From positions 28,067,501 through 28,131,500 of the forward strand of contig CM053140.1 in the NCBI GenBank assembly GCA_028571685.1: a stretch of DNA of 64,000 nt, read 5' to 3'. Numbering within the stretch: the stretch's first letter is position 1; every line of letters starts with the position of its first letter. Under the pieces are notes generated by a model. That model did no database searches and was not told where the DNA came from. It was given only the letters and a program-made list of their open reading frames with translations. The stretch is from Heterohyrax brucei (Eukaryota > Chordata > Mammalia > Hyracoidea > Procaviidae). Position numbers and translations under genes: made by a program. Positions 45,801 through 60,379 of this stretch are shown in pieces.

Positions 45801-47378
45801 CGATGACCAGCGCCACCCAGAGGCCTGTATAGGGCACCCATCCAGTACAGAGTCCAAACCCTCCCATTGCTCACCTGTCTGCACTCTCTGGGGCCTATGG
45901 ACAGAACAAGTGGTTTCCTGAGAAGCCAGGACTGCTGGAGTTGAGGTGAGACCACCCCACCACCAGTGGTTTCTGCTGACAATTCCAGATGGAGCCCCCT
46001 GGCCTGGAGTCTGAGTGCAAATCCTGGGAAACACAGGAGACTCAGTCCCCTGAAGTGTCGTAACAGCACAGAAGATTGGCAGTGTTCATTTCCATTTCAT
46101 AGATCGAGAAATGAAAGCTGGAAGCCTCATTTCTAGGGAAGCACCGGTTTTGTGGCTTGAAATCCCAGCAGGGAACCTGGGCTTCCCCCACCTCTGCAGC
46201 ACTGTGTCATCACAGGGGAGCGCTTGTCTCCCCTGCCCCTGACCCCGTGCTGGTGTTACCCCCCACACCCATGTGCATCTCCTGGTAGAACCTGTGTCAA
46301 GTAGGGGCAGGGGTCCTGGCTCCCACCAAGTCAGTGCTGACATTTGGGGCCAAATCATCCTCTGGGGTGAGGCTGTCTGTGCAGTATTTGCGCTGAGCAG
46401 CATCCGTGGTCTCCACCTACTCGATGCCAGTAGTGCCCCAATTATGAAAACCCCAGATGTCCCCATACATTGCCCCAGGTGAGGACCCTGGGTCCTATAG
46501 TCACTTGACCTGCTGATATCCTGGGACAGTGCACATATTTAAATAGACATACTGAGTTGGGAGGGAGAAAAGGAGGAAATCACAGAAGCTGGTGAGTCCT
46601 CCAGAAGCTCCTGGTGGTGCACATGGTTAAGCACATAGCAATAGACCAGAAATTTGGTGGCTGGAGTCCACCCTGAGGGGCCTTGAAGAAAGGCCAGGTG
46701 ATCTGCTTTCAGTCAGACGTGGGAAAGCCTGCAGAGCCCATTTCTGCCCCGACTCACATCTGATTAGCATGAGTCAGCGTCTACTCAAGGCAACTCTTTT
46801 TTTGAGGCTCATCCTGGTTTATGCCATCTGAGAATGTATTTTGGTGTATAGTATGAGCAGGGATCATATTCGATTCTTCCCAAATCATTAATGCAAGATT
46901 TCTCCTCTTTGGCACTGTTGACATCTGGGGGCCAGACCGTTTTCTGGTGTGGGGACCCCACTTCCTATACATTGTAGGGTATTGAACATCCTCCCTGGCC
47001 TCTACCCAGCTGTGAAACAGAATGTTTACAAACATTGTCCGGTGTCCTATGGGGGAGAGTCTCTTTGGAAGAGAGTATTGATGGGGGATGTGAAGACACA
47101 GTGCTCACCACCAGGAAGCAAGAATCCAGGACTCAGCTGTGCCTTTTGTCCCTCTCTTCCTCCCAGTGACTGGAGAGTCCCCACCCAGCCTCTCTAAAGA
47201 ACTGACCAGCTCTCTGGCCGGGGTGGGCGATGTCAACTTTGATGCTGATGCCCAGTTCCCGCTGGACGAGCTCAAGATCGACCCCCTGACCCTGGATGGG
47301 CTGCACATGCTCAATGACCCTGACATGGTCCTGGCTGATCCAGCCACTGAGGACACCTTCCGGATGGACCGCCTCTGA
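21774..47378 (+). CDS. CRTC1: CRTC1, CREB-regulated transcription coactivator 1 (13 coding exons, 5'-partial)
   Basis: The protein binds the bZIP domain of CREB and recruits CBP/p300 and TFIID; it shuttles from cytoplasm or synapse to nucleus when calcineurin removes SIK/AMPK-family phosphates (known for the family). Thirteen exons at 21774-21890, 24240-24377, 25169-25230, 27275-27369, 29042-29127, 31817-31857, 32208-32428, 37031-37164, 40593-40871, 41740-41844, 44997-45083, 45463-45643 and 47167-47378 join in frame to 585 codons plus TGA. They match human CRTC1 as I remember it nearly end to end. Exon 1 (about 42 residues, CREB-binding helix) is upstream of the window. With it, the protein would be about 627 residues against 634 in human; the difference fits a proline/glutamine tract about 10 residues shorter and three extra residues near the exon 9 end. 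The phosphosites equivalent to S151, S167 and S245 are present. All splice sites are GT-AG except one AT-AC intron. Confidence 0.97.
21891..24239 (+). other. CRTC1: CRTC1 intron 2
   Basis: This is a GC-rich intron of 2.35 kb with a gtgagc donor and a pyrimidine-rich acceptor ending cttcag. I see no SINE, LINE or RNA gene in it. Open frames here on both strands are non-coding chance frames of GC-rich DNA. Confidence 0.85.
24240..24377 (+). CDS. CRTC1: CRTC1 exon 3
   Basis: The exon has 138 nt and encodes 46 residues from [12 protein letters not shown] to DKHGRQ, phase 0. The acceptor is a normal cttcag. The exon ends in GGCAG directly before atatccttt, not before GT, so its donor is of the AT-AC class. 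Cys replaces the Tyr found in human in the DRVCRERGR stretch. Confidence 0.95.
24378..24386 (+). promoter_or_regulatory. CRTC1: U12-type 5' splice site ATATCCTTT
   Basis: It is a perfect match to the AT-AC minor class donor, which pairs with U11 and U6atac snRNAs (known). Confidence 0.93.
25151..25168 (+). promoter_or_regulatory. CRTC1: U12 branch site and AC acceptor
   Basis: TCCCTTAAC is followed nine nt later by the terminal AC. The short branch-to-acceptor distance and the absence of a long polypyrimidine tract are typical of minor-class introns. Confidence 0.9.
25169..25230 (+). CDS. CRTC1: CRTC1 exon 4
   Basis: The exon has 62 nt ([20 protein letters not shown] plus two nt of the next Arg codon), with donor gtgagt. 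It is bounded by the AT-AC intron upstream. The first residue is Val where human has Ala. Confidence 0.95.
25450..25645 (+). mobile_element. AfroSINE copy, twin of 26056-26251
   Basis: Sense SINE (ggcgcagttaagcacttagc ... ggggtcgccatgagctggtg). Over 196 nt it aligns without gaps to the copy 606 bp downstream, with three mismatches by eye (two in 'gagtc/gcatc', one in 'aaatcc/aaaccc'). Confidence 0.85.
25705..25884 (-). mobile_element. AfroSINE copy
   Basis: Antisense SINE: gttgctttggagttgatttt, gtgcagagtaaaactgctgt, gcctttcaaaagcagattgc, gtttgtgcttcccaggga. Confidence 0.7.
26046..26255 (+). mobile_element. AfroSINE copy, twin of 25450-25645
   Basis: This copy has the intact 5' start 'gagtccctggatggcgc', which the upstream twin lacks. 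Both share the same unusual tail 'gccatatcatcttat'. Confidence 0.85.
26258..26440 (-). repeat. MIR element (antisense)
   Basis: Antisense MIR: 'gaggtcaggacatttactca', 'aggtcacagagctgttagtg' and the upstream 'acacttacatgctggg' part. Confidence 0.6.
27275..27369 (+). CDS. CRTC1: CRTC1 exon 5 (SIK/AMPK phosphosite exon)
   Basis: The exon has 95 nt. It encodes [15 protein letters not shown]..., containing the [10 protein letters not shown] motif whose Ser (S151 in human) is the SIK/AMPK-family phosphosite bound by 14-3-3 (known). The donor is gtatgc and the exon ends one nt into the Val codon. Confidence 0.96.
29042..29127 (+). CDS. CRTC1: CRTC1 exon 6
   Basis: The exon has 86 nt and encodes [20 protein letters not shown] and onwards to DTKK. 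The acceptor is ctttgtcccag and the donor gtaaga. It is highly conserved against human. Confidence 0.96.
29232..29312 (+). repeat. Short tandem duplication in CRTC1 intron 6
   Basis: 'acttggattttgaccacatt' followed by 'taattaa' occurs twice within 45 nt, with a third partial 'cccacatttaattaac'. Confidence 0.75.
29326..29447 (+). mobile_element. AfroSINE copy, 5' part
   Basis: Sense: gagtccttgggtggtagaca, ggcagttcgagtcc, ggaagaaagacctgaccatc. Confidence 0.75.
29499..29697 (-). mobile_element. AfroSINE copy
   Basis: Antisense: gttgctgtcaagtccacccc, gggttt.., gagcagattgctagtctttt, gttagcagctgagtacattc. It lies only 50 bp from the sense copy at 29326, so the two form an inverted SINE pair. Confidence 0.75.
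30310..30790 (+). repeat. CRTC1: Degenerate 22-bp minisatellite in CRTC1 intron 6
   Basis: About twenty imperfect units of the form 'ccctt(c/t)aac(t/c)ctc(c/t)(t/c)ggggcc' run head to tail over 480 nt. The plus strand is CT-rich with few purine runs longer than six. Confidence 0.85.
31238..31440 (-). mobile_element. AfroSINE copy
   Basis: Antisense: gttgtcatcaagttgactct, catggcgaccccatgtgtgc, ctctgggtggatttgaacca, ggaccacccaggaattc. Confidence 0.8.
31817..31857 (+). CDS. CRTC1: CRTC1 exon 7
   Basis: This 41-nt mini exon encodes [13 protein letters not shown] plus two nt of Asn. The acceptor is ctctttcag and the donor gtgagt. Its sequence is as in human. Confidence 0.96.
31858..32207 (+). 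other. CRTC1: CRTC1 intron 7
   Basis: The intron is 350 nt of unique sequence with a normal gtgagt donor and acctccag acceptor; nothing else is visible. Confidence 0.85.
32208..32428 (+). CDS. CRTC1: CRTC1 exon 8
   Basis: The exon has 221 nt and encodes [20 protein letters not shown] and onwards. It includes [20 protein letters not shown], whose first Ser corresponds to human S245, a second regulatory phosphosite, and then the [16 protein letters not shown] stretch. The donor is gtaagg. Confidence 0.96.
32985..33130 (+). repeat. L2-like ancient LINE fragment
   Basis: 'ggacctttgcacatgccacc' with 'ctcctacctcacccagaagc' resembles the L2 3' end. Confidence 0.45.
33497..33985 (+). mobile_element. 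RTE-derived short element (5' and 3' ends joined, interior missing)
   Basis: The 5' motif 'cttccagactaagacagact' with 'gccagtgaaaac' occurs twice (33510-33590 and 33745-33810). It is followed within 150 nt by the RTE 3' end (ggaccaggcactgttttgtt, gaggtcactatgag at 33935-33980). The 2.5 kb or so of coding interior expected of an RTE is absent. It looks like an internally deleted, non-autonomous RTE derivative. Confidence 0.6.
34620..34930 (+). repeat. TG-rich repeat with TGTA/TGCA interruptions
   Basis: About 300 nt of alternating (TG)n with gtatgtg, gcacatgtg and atgcatgtg interruptions occur on the plus strand in CRTC1 intron 8. Confidence 0.9.
35340..35600 (-). mobile_element. LINE 3'-end fragment (antisense)
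   Basis: A long T-rich start (antisense poly(A), with aaatttaaatttaaattt) leads to 'attgtgattaagtgaaagta', similar in order to the insert at 10211-10487. This suggests an afrotherian L1 3' UTR. Confidence 0.55.
35805..35940 (+). repeat. GA-rich purine tract
   Basis: About 135 nt are almost all purine (gagagaaagaaacaggaggg, gagagacagggagggagggg). Confidence 0.85.
37031..37164 (+). CDS. CRTC1: CRTC1 exon 9
   Basis: The exon has 134 nt and encodes [20 protein letters not shown] to LSPLSPITQ. It contains [14 protein letters not shown], three residues longer here than the human isoform I recall (RRQQASPTLSP). That fits a slightly different splice choice or a small insertion. Confidence 0.95.
37737..37815 (+). 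mobile_element. AfroSINE head fragment
   Basis: 'ttgcagtgattaatatgctt' followed by 'agctgctctttgaaaggtcg' and 'ggctcaagtccaca' follows the SINE tRNA-like head. Confidence 0.5.
37836..37882 (+). repeat. MER5A-like DNA transposon fragment
   Basis: 'acaaccaaaaatgcctctag' 'acattgcccccagtgagg' follows the MER5A (hAT-Charlie) end. Confidence 0.5.
38015..38205 (+). mobile_element. AfroSINE copy
   Basis: Sense: ggtcaaatggtgatccaaaa, ggcagtgtgagcc, ggaagaaagacctggtgatc, cagccattgaaagctctgtg. Confidence 0.7.
38768..40186 (-). mobile_element. RTE/BovB-type LINE, antisense, 3' half
   Basis: On the minus strand, broken frames encode RTE protein pieces. [20 protein letters not shown] (near 39100) matches the C-terminal motif of this clade, and [20 protein letters not shown] (near 39760) is in the RT domain. 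The 3' end at 38780-38815 carries gttggttctgactcatagcg. It is 5'-truncated and dead, colinear with the copy at 9725-11627. Confidence 0.85.
40593..40871 (+). CDS. CRTC1: CRTC1 exon 10 (Pro/Gln-rich)
   Basis: The exon has 279 nt, phase 0. It encodes [20 protein letters not shown] followed by a Pro/Gln-rich tract ([20 protein letters not shown] type) and ends at GIDVAS. It is about 10 residues shorter than the human exon as I remember it, the difference lying in the low-complexity tract. Confidence 0.95.
40872..41739 (+). other. CRTC1: CRTC1 intron 10
   Basis: The intron is 868 nt of GC-rich unique sequence with a gtgagc donor and gtcctgcag acceptor. No repeat or RNA gene is visible. Confidence 0.85.
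41740..41844 (+). CDS. CRTC1: CRTC1 exon 11
   Basis: The exon has 105 nt, phase 0, encoding [20 protein letters not shown] through SPGSSPQ. It is almost invariant against human apart from VPS for APA. Confidence 0.96.
41845..44996 (+). other. CRTC1: CRTC1 intron 11
   Basis: The intron is 3.15 kb, mostly unique, with one old interspersed repeat at 43610-43945. No coding exon or RNA gene is seen. Confidence 0.85.
43610..43945 (+). repeat. Old interspersed repeat
   Basis: It starts 'gatgctgtaacagagtgcca' and ends 'cacctgcaaagaccccactt'. It is the same class as 14692-15425, family not named. Confidence 0.45.
44997..45083 (+). CDS. CRTC1: CRTC1 exon 12
   Basis: The exon has 87 nt, phase 0: [20 protein letters not shown] through TLSHQ. 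The acceptor is gtccacag and the donor gtgagc. Confidence 0.96.
45463..45643 (+). CDS. CRTC1: CRTC1 exon 13
   Basis: The exon has 181 nt and encodes [20 protein letters not shown] through GIPNIILT, the start of the C-terminal transactivation region. It is followed by a gtgagc donor after the first nt of the Val codon. Confidence 0.96.
46335..46495 (+). repeat. MER5A-like DNA transposon
   Basis: 'tgctgacatttggggccaaa', 'ctcgatgccagtagtgcccc' and 'gatgtccccatacattgccc' follow the MER5A consensus. Confidence 0.6.
46605..46802 (+). mobile_element. AfroSINE copy
   Basis: Sense: agctcctggtggtgcacatg, ggctggagtccacc, gaagaaaggccaggtgatct, with a T-rich end. Confidence 0.7.
46893..47018 (+). repeat. 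MER5A-like DNA transposon
   Basis: 'ggcactgttgacatctgggg', 'catcctccctggcctctacc' follow MER5A. It lies just upstream of the last CRTC1 exon. Confidence 0.6.
47167..47378 (+). CDS. CRTC1: CRTC1 exon 14, terminal coding part
   Basis: The 212 nt to the TGA encode [20 protein letters not shown] through the acidic C-terminal transactivation domain ([20 protein letters not shown]) to the terminal [10 protein letters not shown]. This is the most conserved part of the family. Confidence 0.97.
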
Positions 47379-47512
47379 GCAGCCACCATCAGTACCGCCA
47401 CCGCGGTCAGTGGTCCCCACAGCGCCGCCATGCACCGGCCGAGCTTGTGATTCTGAGCTTGCGATGCTGCAAAGCGCCCCCACCCGCCACCCCCATCTGC
47501 CCGCTGCCTCCT

Positions 47513-47690
47513 GGTTGTCCCCTGCCCGCTTGTCCCAGTGTGAGGCCGCGGGCCAGGCTGGGTGGGGGTTGGAGGCCTGAGCCCCCCAGCTCATGGCCAC
47601 CCTGTGGTTGTCCCCGCCCGCTCGCCTGGGCTGTCTGCTGGGGACCGTGTGGGAGTCGGAGGCCTGAGCCCCCTGCCTGTTGCCCTCCCC
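47513..47690 (+). repeat. CRTC1: Imperfect tandem duplication in the CRTC1 3' UTR
   Basis: Two units of about 90 nt begin 'ggttgtcccc(t)gcccgct' (47513 and 47605) and contain 'ggaggcctgagccccc'. The middle parts differ by indels. Confidence 0.65.
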
Positions 47691-47923
47691 TGCGCGTTCT
47701 CGCCCCTTTTCCTGCCTGGGGCGCAAGTGAGCCCCTGTAAGATACCAAGAGCATGTGACGGGTCTGCTGGGCCTGGTGGGCATACTGAGGTGCATCTTCC
47801 GACTGTTGTCCAGCTCTCACTGCCTTCCTCTGCCCCACCCTCCGCCATCCCCGGTCACCACCCCAGGGAGCTGGCACCAGAGAGGGGCCCGGACCCAAAG
47901 CAAAATAAACACTATTTTGACTG

Positions 47924-47929
47924 CTGTCT
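47924..47929 (+). terminator. CRTC1: Proximal poly(A) signal AATAAA of CRTC1
   Basis: AATAAA lies 546 nt after the stop codon and is followed within 30 nt by a T/G-rich stretch (ctgctgtcttttat). It would give a short 3' UTR isoform. Confidence 0.7.
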
Positions 47930-49061
47930 TTTATATTTCTGAGCACATGCAAGACAGTGGGCTGCGTGTGGTGAAGGCGCGGTGTGGACGGAACATCCCC
48001 AGTGGCAGCGCCTGAGCCCCCAGCCTCCACCGGTCCTTGATCACCGTCGCTGCGTGCAACTCCTGCCCAGGAACGGAGGACCGTTCGCAGATGCTCAGGG
48101 AGGCAGGAACGATTCCGAAGGTTTCAACAGCGTTTGATCTTTGGTTATCTGTCCTTGGTCGATGTTCTTGTTACGATTTTATCCTGCTCTTTAAGGAATC
48201 GGGGTAGGGGCAGCCAGGGCACTTCTGTCATGTTGTTGTTTTTTTTCTTTTGGTTTATATTTATATTTTGGTTTTAGACAAGAACTGAACACTTCTGGCT
48301 GACCCCTGGCTGCCAGCATGTTTGACCCCATGCCCCGTTGTGTATATTTTTACTCTTAACTGGAAATGGGTAACACCCCAAGTTGTCCAAAATTTAGGGT
48401 CTGAGCCACCTGCATCCGCCAGCACAGTGAACCCCTGTCAAGGGGTTGGGTTTTAGTTGAAGGTCTGTGAAAACCAGGTGGCACTGCGTACCGCAGACGT
48501 CAGGCTGGCGGAGGGTGCAAACCATTACCACCACCCTCTGAGAGCCCAGGGCAGAGCTGGTGCCGCATTCTAGAAGGTTCCTGGTGCTTCTAGAAACGCC
48601 CCTAAGGCTAGATGTACCAGGGGCTAGGACTGGGCCCTGGGCCATCTCTGACCGTTTGCACTGCAGCCCCTCATGGGGCTTCCTGCGGCTACTTTGGAAC
48701 TTGAGCCTGGCCCACCCTTTGAGTCACATCCAGATGTGCTCACCTCCGCCTGCCCTGCCTGCTGGGCTGGGACCTCCTGCTTAGCTCGTCCTATGGTGTT
48801 GGGCACTGCCTGCATAGGGTCTGGGGGCATTTCTTGCTCTATCTGGGGGTGCAGACTTGACCCAGCTTCAGTCCCCCCTTGATGGCTCAACCATTCCTCC
48901 CTCTGGCCCCTGGCAGCAGTGTGGGCCTGTCTGTGATCTCGTTGCCCACTAAGAGCCAGACCACCCCCTCCCCACCACCCACTGCCATTCTTGGGGGCCT
49001 GTGGTAGGGGCTGGGAATGAGAGGTGGAGATGGTTTTCTTTTAAAGAAACTATATGTAAGC

Positions 49062-49069
49062 TGTACATA
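49062..49069 (+). promoter_or_regulatory. CRTC1: Candidate Pumilio element TGTACATA in the 3' UTR
   Basis: The motif matches the UGUANAUA PUM1/PUM2 binding consensus exactly. Chance occurrence is possible, so function is inference. Confidence 0.4.
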
Positions 49070-49593
49070 GGAGAGTTTGATGATGATGAGTAGACTCATA
49101 GGTGGAACTTCTAAACAACGGCCTTAATATAACAATCTGCACCTGCCTGGCCCCACACTGGTCCCCAATTCAGGCCTCGTACTCAGCTGGCTGGCCATGG
49201 CTACCTGAGGTGCCCAGTGAGGGAGCACTGACCTCGGGGACCTGTGTCCTTCTGTGCACATGAATCATGGTGACCGATGGCTCAGCTCCATCTTTATGTT
49301 GCTTTTCCATTGAAGAGGTGACTGGCGTCACATGAAGCGTCCTAAGGACAGGGGTTGGGGATTTGAGGCCAGCCAGGAGACAGTGTCCTCGGTCCCTGTG
49401 CCTCCCTGGGCCTGGGTGATCCTTTGGGGTGCACAACAGGGTTGCTTTTTTTAAATATCACTACTAAATATTCTTAGATTGCCAAGACTTTCTGAGACAA
49501 AACAGCAGACAGGAACCAGCCCTTTGAATGGGTGTGAACATACTGTGGTTTCTGACGTGCTGCTGGGGGACAGCAGGGGAGCCCCCAGAATCC

Positions 49594-49601
49594 TGTATAT
49601 A
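49594..49601 (+). promoter_or_regulatory. CRTC1: Candidate Pumilio element TGTATATA in the 3' UTR
   Basis: This is a second exact UGUANAUA match about 530 nt downstream of the first. Confidence 0.4.
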
Positions 49602-51971
49602 GGTCCGGTGCCTTTGTCCTCTCGCTCGCGACAGGCCTGGATACTTGTCCCTCCTGCTCATCCCTCCCGATTGGCCAAGTCCCCCAGGACAGCAGCCAGC
49701 CAAGACAGAGCGTGGCCCCATGTCCCTGTGTCAGTTTCCCCTCCAGCCTTGGGTCTGCAGGGGTGGTGGGCTTGCTCTCTCATGTGGTACCTGGCCCAAG
49801 GGGGTTCCAGGGTCAGCTCCCCGCATGTCATCAGGAGATGGGTTTGTGCCTCTGTCCTACTCGTGCCCCTGGGGGCTGCTATGGCATTAGCTGATCTCAT
49901 CTCATCAGGGTGGCAGCCCCACATCAGATTGCAGGTGACCCGAGGGAGAATCCCTGGCTCCCCACCTCGCCCTTAGAAATGGGGAGAGGCCAGTGCTGTT
50001 GGGGGGAGGGCACCTGGTCAGTTCCCTCCCCTCCTCACCCAGTCGCCTCCTGATGTCCTGTTGGCAGAGTCAGGGGAGGTGCCAGCCCTTCAGGAATGTG
50101 GGCTCTGAGACCCTTTGGTGGAAGGTCTGGGGCTTCATTGGCACATGAGCTGAATTCGGGTCTTGCAGCTAGTGGCACCCAGAAATTGGCTGGCTGCCCA
50201 GTGAGGGTAAGCCCATCATGGGAGCACCCTGAAGGGTGGACCCTTCTCTAGGGGTTCAGGGAACCCCTAGGCCTGCCTAGGACAAGGGCCAGGGGGTACA
50301 GGGCTGGGGTGAGGCATGTGTCAGGGGCCTTTACGCTGAAGGACATCTCTGCATGAATCCCTGCCCCGCTCTGCCTGCAGGGGCTCAGGGCGTGGAAGGG
50401 CCTCTTACTATCCTCTTCACCCTCCTGTGGGCTCCTGAGCCAGGGCGGAGGAGTCTGACTTCTGTATTTTGTGGCTTGATTTGGGGAGGACTGTGCCCCC
50501 AGGAGGACCATCCCAGGGCCACATGTCAGCGCAAGTGGGCAAGGCTGGGTGTCTGTTGAACACCATGAGACCCCCATGCAGAAGGCCAGAGGTTCCCATA
50601 TCTGTCCATCTATCCTACTGCAGGGACAGACCTTGGTCTGGAACTGTGATATTGGCTGTGGTGGGGCAGGTGGGGGCAGGGGGCTTGGAGACAAGTGCCA
50701 TCAAAAGGCCACACTCCATCCAGCTCCTGGACCTGACAAACCCATCAATGTGACCCTTGAAGGACTCAGAGGCACCGAAGATGCAGGGGAACAACTTCTA
50801 CCCCTGGTCCTCCATGTCACTCGTGACCAAACATTAATCTATGCATCCTCCCTGTCCAAATCTGAGTCCCTTCTTGTGTTCCCAAAAGAAGGCCATCTCA
50901 GCTTCCCAGCCGTATCATGGGCTGAGTGGAGTGGGTGATGCCTGGCTGTTCTGGGGTGCCCTGCTCATGTCCCCCCACCCTCCTCCCATCAGAGCAGCAG
51001 CTCCAATAGCACTCATCAGGTCCTGGTGGTGGTGTCAGAGGATGGGCCAGGACAAGGGGGGGCCCTCAGTGTTGGGGCTGGGACAGAAGGGGGCCCTCAA
51101 GTTTGGGGACCAGGATGCAGTGGGACCTGGGGTACAGAAGCCAAGATGTGGGAGGACCCTTTGTGTGAGGGCCAGGATATGAGGCGTTTACCTCAGTGCA
51201 GGGATAGGACACAAGGTACCCTTGCCTTGGGCTGTGGGTCAGCACTGTTATTGGTCATTGCTCCTCTGAGTGACAGTCAAAGAGGTGGAGCCTTTCTGGG
51301 GTGAGCAGGAAGCTGAGTGCATTTACACCTCCAGCTCTCCCCAGGCCCCTCCTTGCCCATGCTTGAAGGGGGCTGTGAGACTGCTGGGCATCCTCCTGCC
51401 AGCTCCTGGGTCCCACCTGGCCAGGAATGATAAAGGATGAGGAAAGGCCCCCGGAACCCTGGGCATGGATAGGCAGGCCTCACTCAAGCACTGGCCGTGG
51501 TCATTGTTCCCATTGTGCTCCCTAGGAGCAGAGAGGCAGAGTAACCTGTACCCCTAGGCCTGCCCAGTGGGGTCTGGTCCCACCCATTTCTGAGGGGCTA
51601 GAGGGGCAGGACCAAGCCTGTATCGGTGAGGGCCTTGGTTTCCTTGGGTGGGGAGCAGGGACTAGAGTCAGGGTGACCACTCCAGACCACTCCCTGCCAC
51701 ACACAGGGGGTCTGTATCCCTGTCCACATGGCTCTGGGATTTGAGAACATTGATGCTCAGCCACATCTGCCCAGTATCCTGACCTGGAGGTCACTGCCCA
51801 TGTGCCAGTCTCAGTAGGAACTCCCAGGGGCCGGGCGCCCCGCTGATATATGCAAACCCGAGGCCTGCCCTCCCCCAGCATGTACTCTGGCGGCGGGGCG
51901 GGCTGGCCGGCCGCTCTCCCTTGGCGTGGATGCTTCTGTCTTTGTACCTTTGCATCTTTGTAATGAAATGT

Positions 51972-51977
51972 AATAAA
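51972..51977 (+). terminator. CRTC1: Distal poly(A) signal AATAAA of CRTC1
   Basis: The taataaaact is followed by a GT/T-rich downstream element (atgttttcgtctctg). It is the last plus-strand signal before COMP's own 3' end. Confidence 0.75.
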
Positions 51978-51990
51978 ACTCCAATGTTTT

Positions 51991-52375
51991 CGTCTCTGCC
52001 TCCGCCTTCCTTCCAGCCCCTTCACCTGCACCCTGGATGAGTCAAAGGCCATAGAGGGGTCCCCAGGATCTCCCCAGGAACCAACTACATCTACCCACTG
52101 GACAGGTGTGTGAGACCTAGCTCCTCAGGCCCAGAGCCTAGCTAGGAACGGACCCTCAAACTTGGAGCCTCTTGAGAGACCCACTCTGGGGTCCTGGGGC
52201 AGATGATTCAAGGAGTCACTGAGGGTGTCGCACACGCCGCGGGGGGCACGGCAGAGGTCTAGGGCCCTCCCAAAATCGGGGCCAGAAGCTGCTGGAGCTT
52301 GAGTCCGCGGGGACGGGGAGGTCTCATGGGAACCTGGGCCCAGCCATCCCAGCAGACAGACTTCAGCACCATTCC
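51991..52375. other. CRTC1-COMP convergent intergenic spacer
   Basis: About 0.4 kb lies between the two facing poly(A) sites. It contains no repeat or RNA gene that I recognise. Confidence 0.7.
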
Positions 52376-52394
52376 TACACACGCACGCACACGC

Positions 52395-52400
52395 TTTATT
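52395..52400 (-). terminator. COMP: COMP poly(A) signal AATAAA
   Basis: TTTATT on the plus strand is AATAAA on the minus strand, 104 nt beyond the COMP stop codon. Expected cleavage is 10-30 nt further, near 52370-52385. Confidence 0.8.
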
Positions 52401-52503
52401 TCGTTCTCTCGCAGCTCCTCTCCCCTTACCCCCAGGCCGGGGGGCAGCCCCCAGCCTTGGCAAGAGTGGCGTTTGTCCTGCGGGGAGTCCCCATGCCCGG
52501 CCC

Positions 52504-59375
<6,872 letters not shown>

Positions 59376-59427
59376 AGCGGAACTCTGGATCGCTGTAGCA
59401 GCTCTGCCACCCACGAGGCCACAGAGC

Positions 59428-59435
59428 TTATTTAT
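59428..59435 (-). promoter_or_regulatory. COMP: TATA-like element of the COMP promoter
   Basis: The minus strand reads GGATAAATAAG, a TATA-like box 53-60 bp before the ATG. It would place the start of transcription near 59400-59405 with a 5' UTR of about 27 nt. GC-rich sequence with GGGCGG-like motifs lies just upstream (59441-59490). Confidence 0.6.
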
Positions 59436-59559
59436 CCAGTGGCAGCGGCGGGCGGCCCAGAGACCGCCCACCGGCAGCCCTGCCCTGCCCAAGGTAAAGA
59501 GATGGGAGGAGTGCCGCTGGCCTCTGCGCTCAGTGTCTAGTCCGCCGGCCCTGTAAGTT

Positions 59560-60365
59560 AGCCCCGGGGCTGGACAGAGACAAGGAGGGGAAACTGACTA
59601 AATGGGAGGGCGTGAATGAGGGGGTCAGGTGGGACCACTCCTCCAAACCTCCACTTATGTGTGCCAAGCCTGGGGCACAGCTGAGAGAGAGCCAGGCTGT
59701 CCCCATGGTGGCCCCAAAGCTCACATTTGAGGTAGGAGTCACAGTGGCTGGGTGCAGACACTGGGGTTAGACTTGAGGGTGCATCGGGCCCACCCTCCAC
59801 TGCCTCCTCACTTGCTCTAATTCAGGTAAATAGACCAATGACAGGGCCCAGTGCCTCTTTCCCCCACAACCTCTCTCCCCCATAATGGGGTAATCAGTAT
59901 TATTGTTAGTAATGATATTAAAGATTACAGGGAAATGATGAGGGGGTAGAACTGTAAATACAGGAACCCTCAGTGTTCTGTGCAGGTCCTGATTCCCCTG
60001 AGAGTGGCAGGTAAGACCCTGACACATTCTGTTGGACTTTACTCTCCTTGAGTTCTCCAGCTGAGGGAGGGAGAGGAATCCAGTGGCCCTGGAACTGAAG
60101 CCCACCCTTATCTGTGCCTCAGTTTCCTGATCTGTACAATGGCACATTCATATGTATGTCCGTGCCCCGCAGTGGGATGGGATGCAGTTAAGGGCTCCTG
60201 TGGAGGAGGTGGGGGGGTGGCCGAGTAGGGGCTCCTGTTTGTCAAGGCTGCACCATACCTTCTGAGCTGGGCTCCAGCTGCTGTGGGAACAGCTTGGAAT
60301 GCAAATAAAAATGACTGCTAATCAGGAAAATTGTCCCTTCCAGACCACCAGCTCTTTGGCGCTCC
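59560..60365. other. COMP upstream intergenic sequence
   Basis: About 0.8 kb is mostly unique, with a MIR-like 'cctcagtttcctgatctgta' at 60117. No gene is seen. Confidence 0.7.
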
Positions 60366-60379
60366 TACGAAACACCTCA

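Larger units (their letters stand above)
47379..51990 (+). other. CRTC1: CRTC1 3' UTR
   Basis: The sequence after the stop has no splice structure and carries a proximal poly(A) signal at 47924 and a distal one at 51972. I infer a long 3' UTR of about 4.6 kb, consistent with long human CRTC1 mRNAs ending close to COMP. Two UGUANAUA motifs (49062, 49594) are candidate Pumilio sites. No other gene is visible in the 4.6 kb. Confidence 0.75.

Noticed and set aside
52250-52460. Possible small gene between CRTC1 and COMP
   Set aside because: Only chance frames in the COMP 3' UTR and the spacer are seen, without splice sites or similarity that I can recognise.
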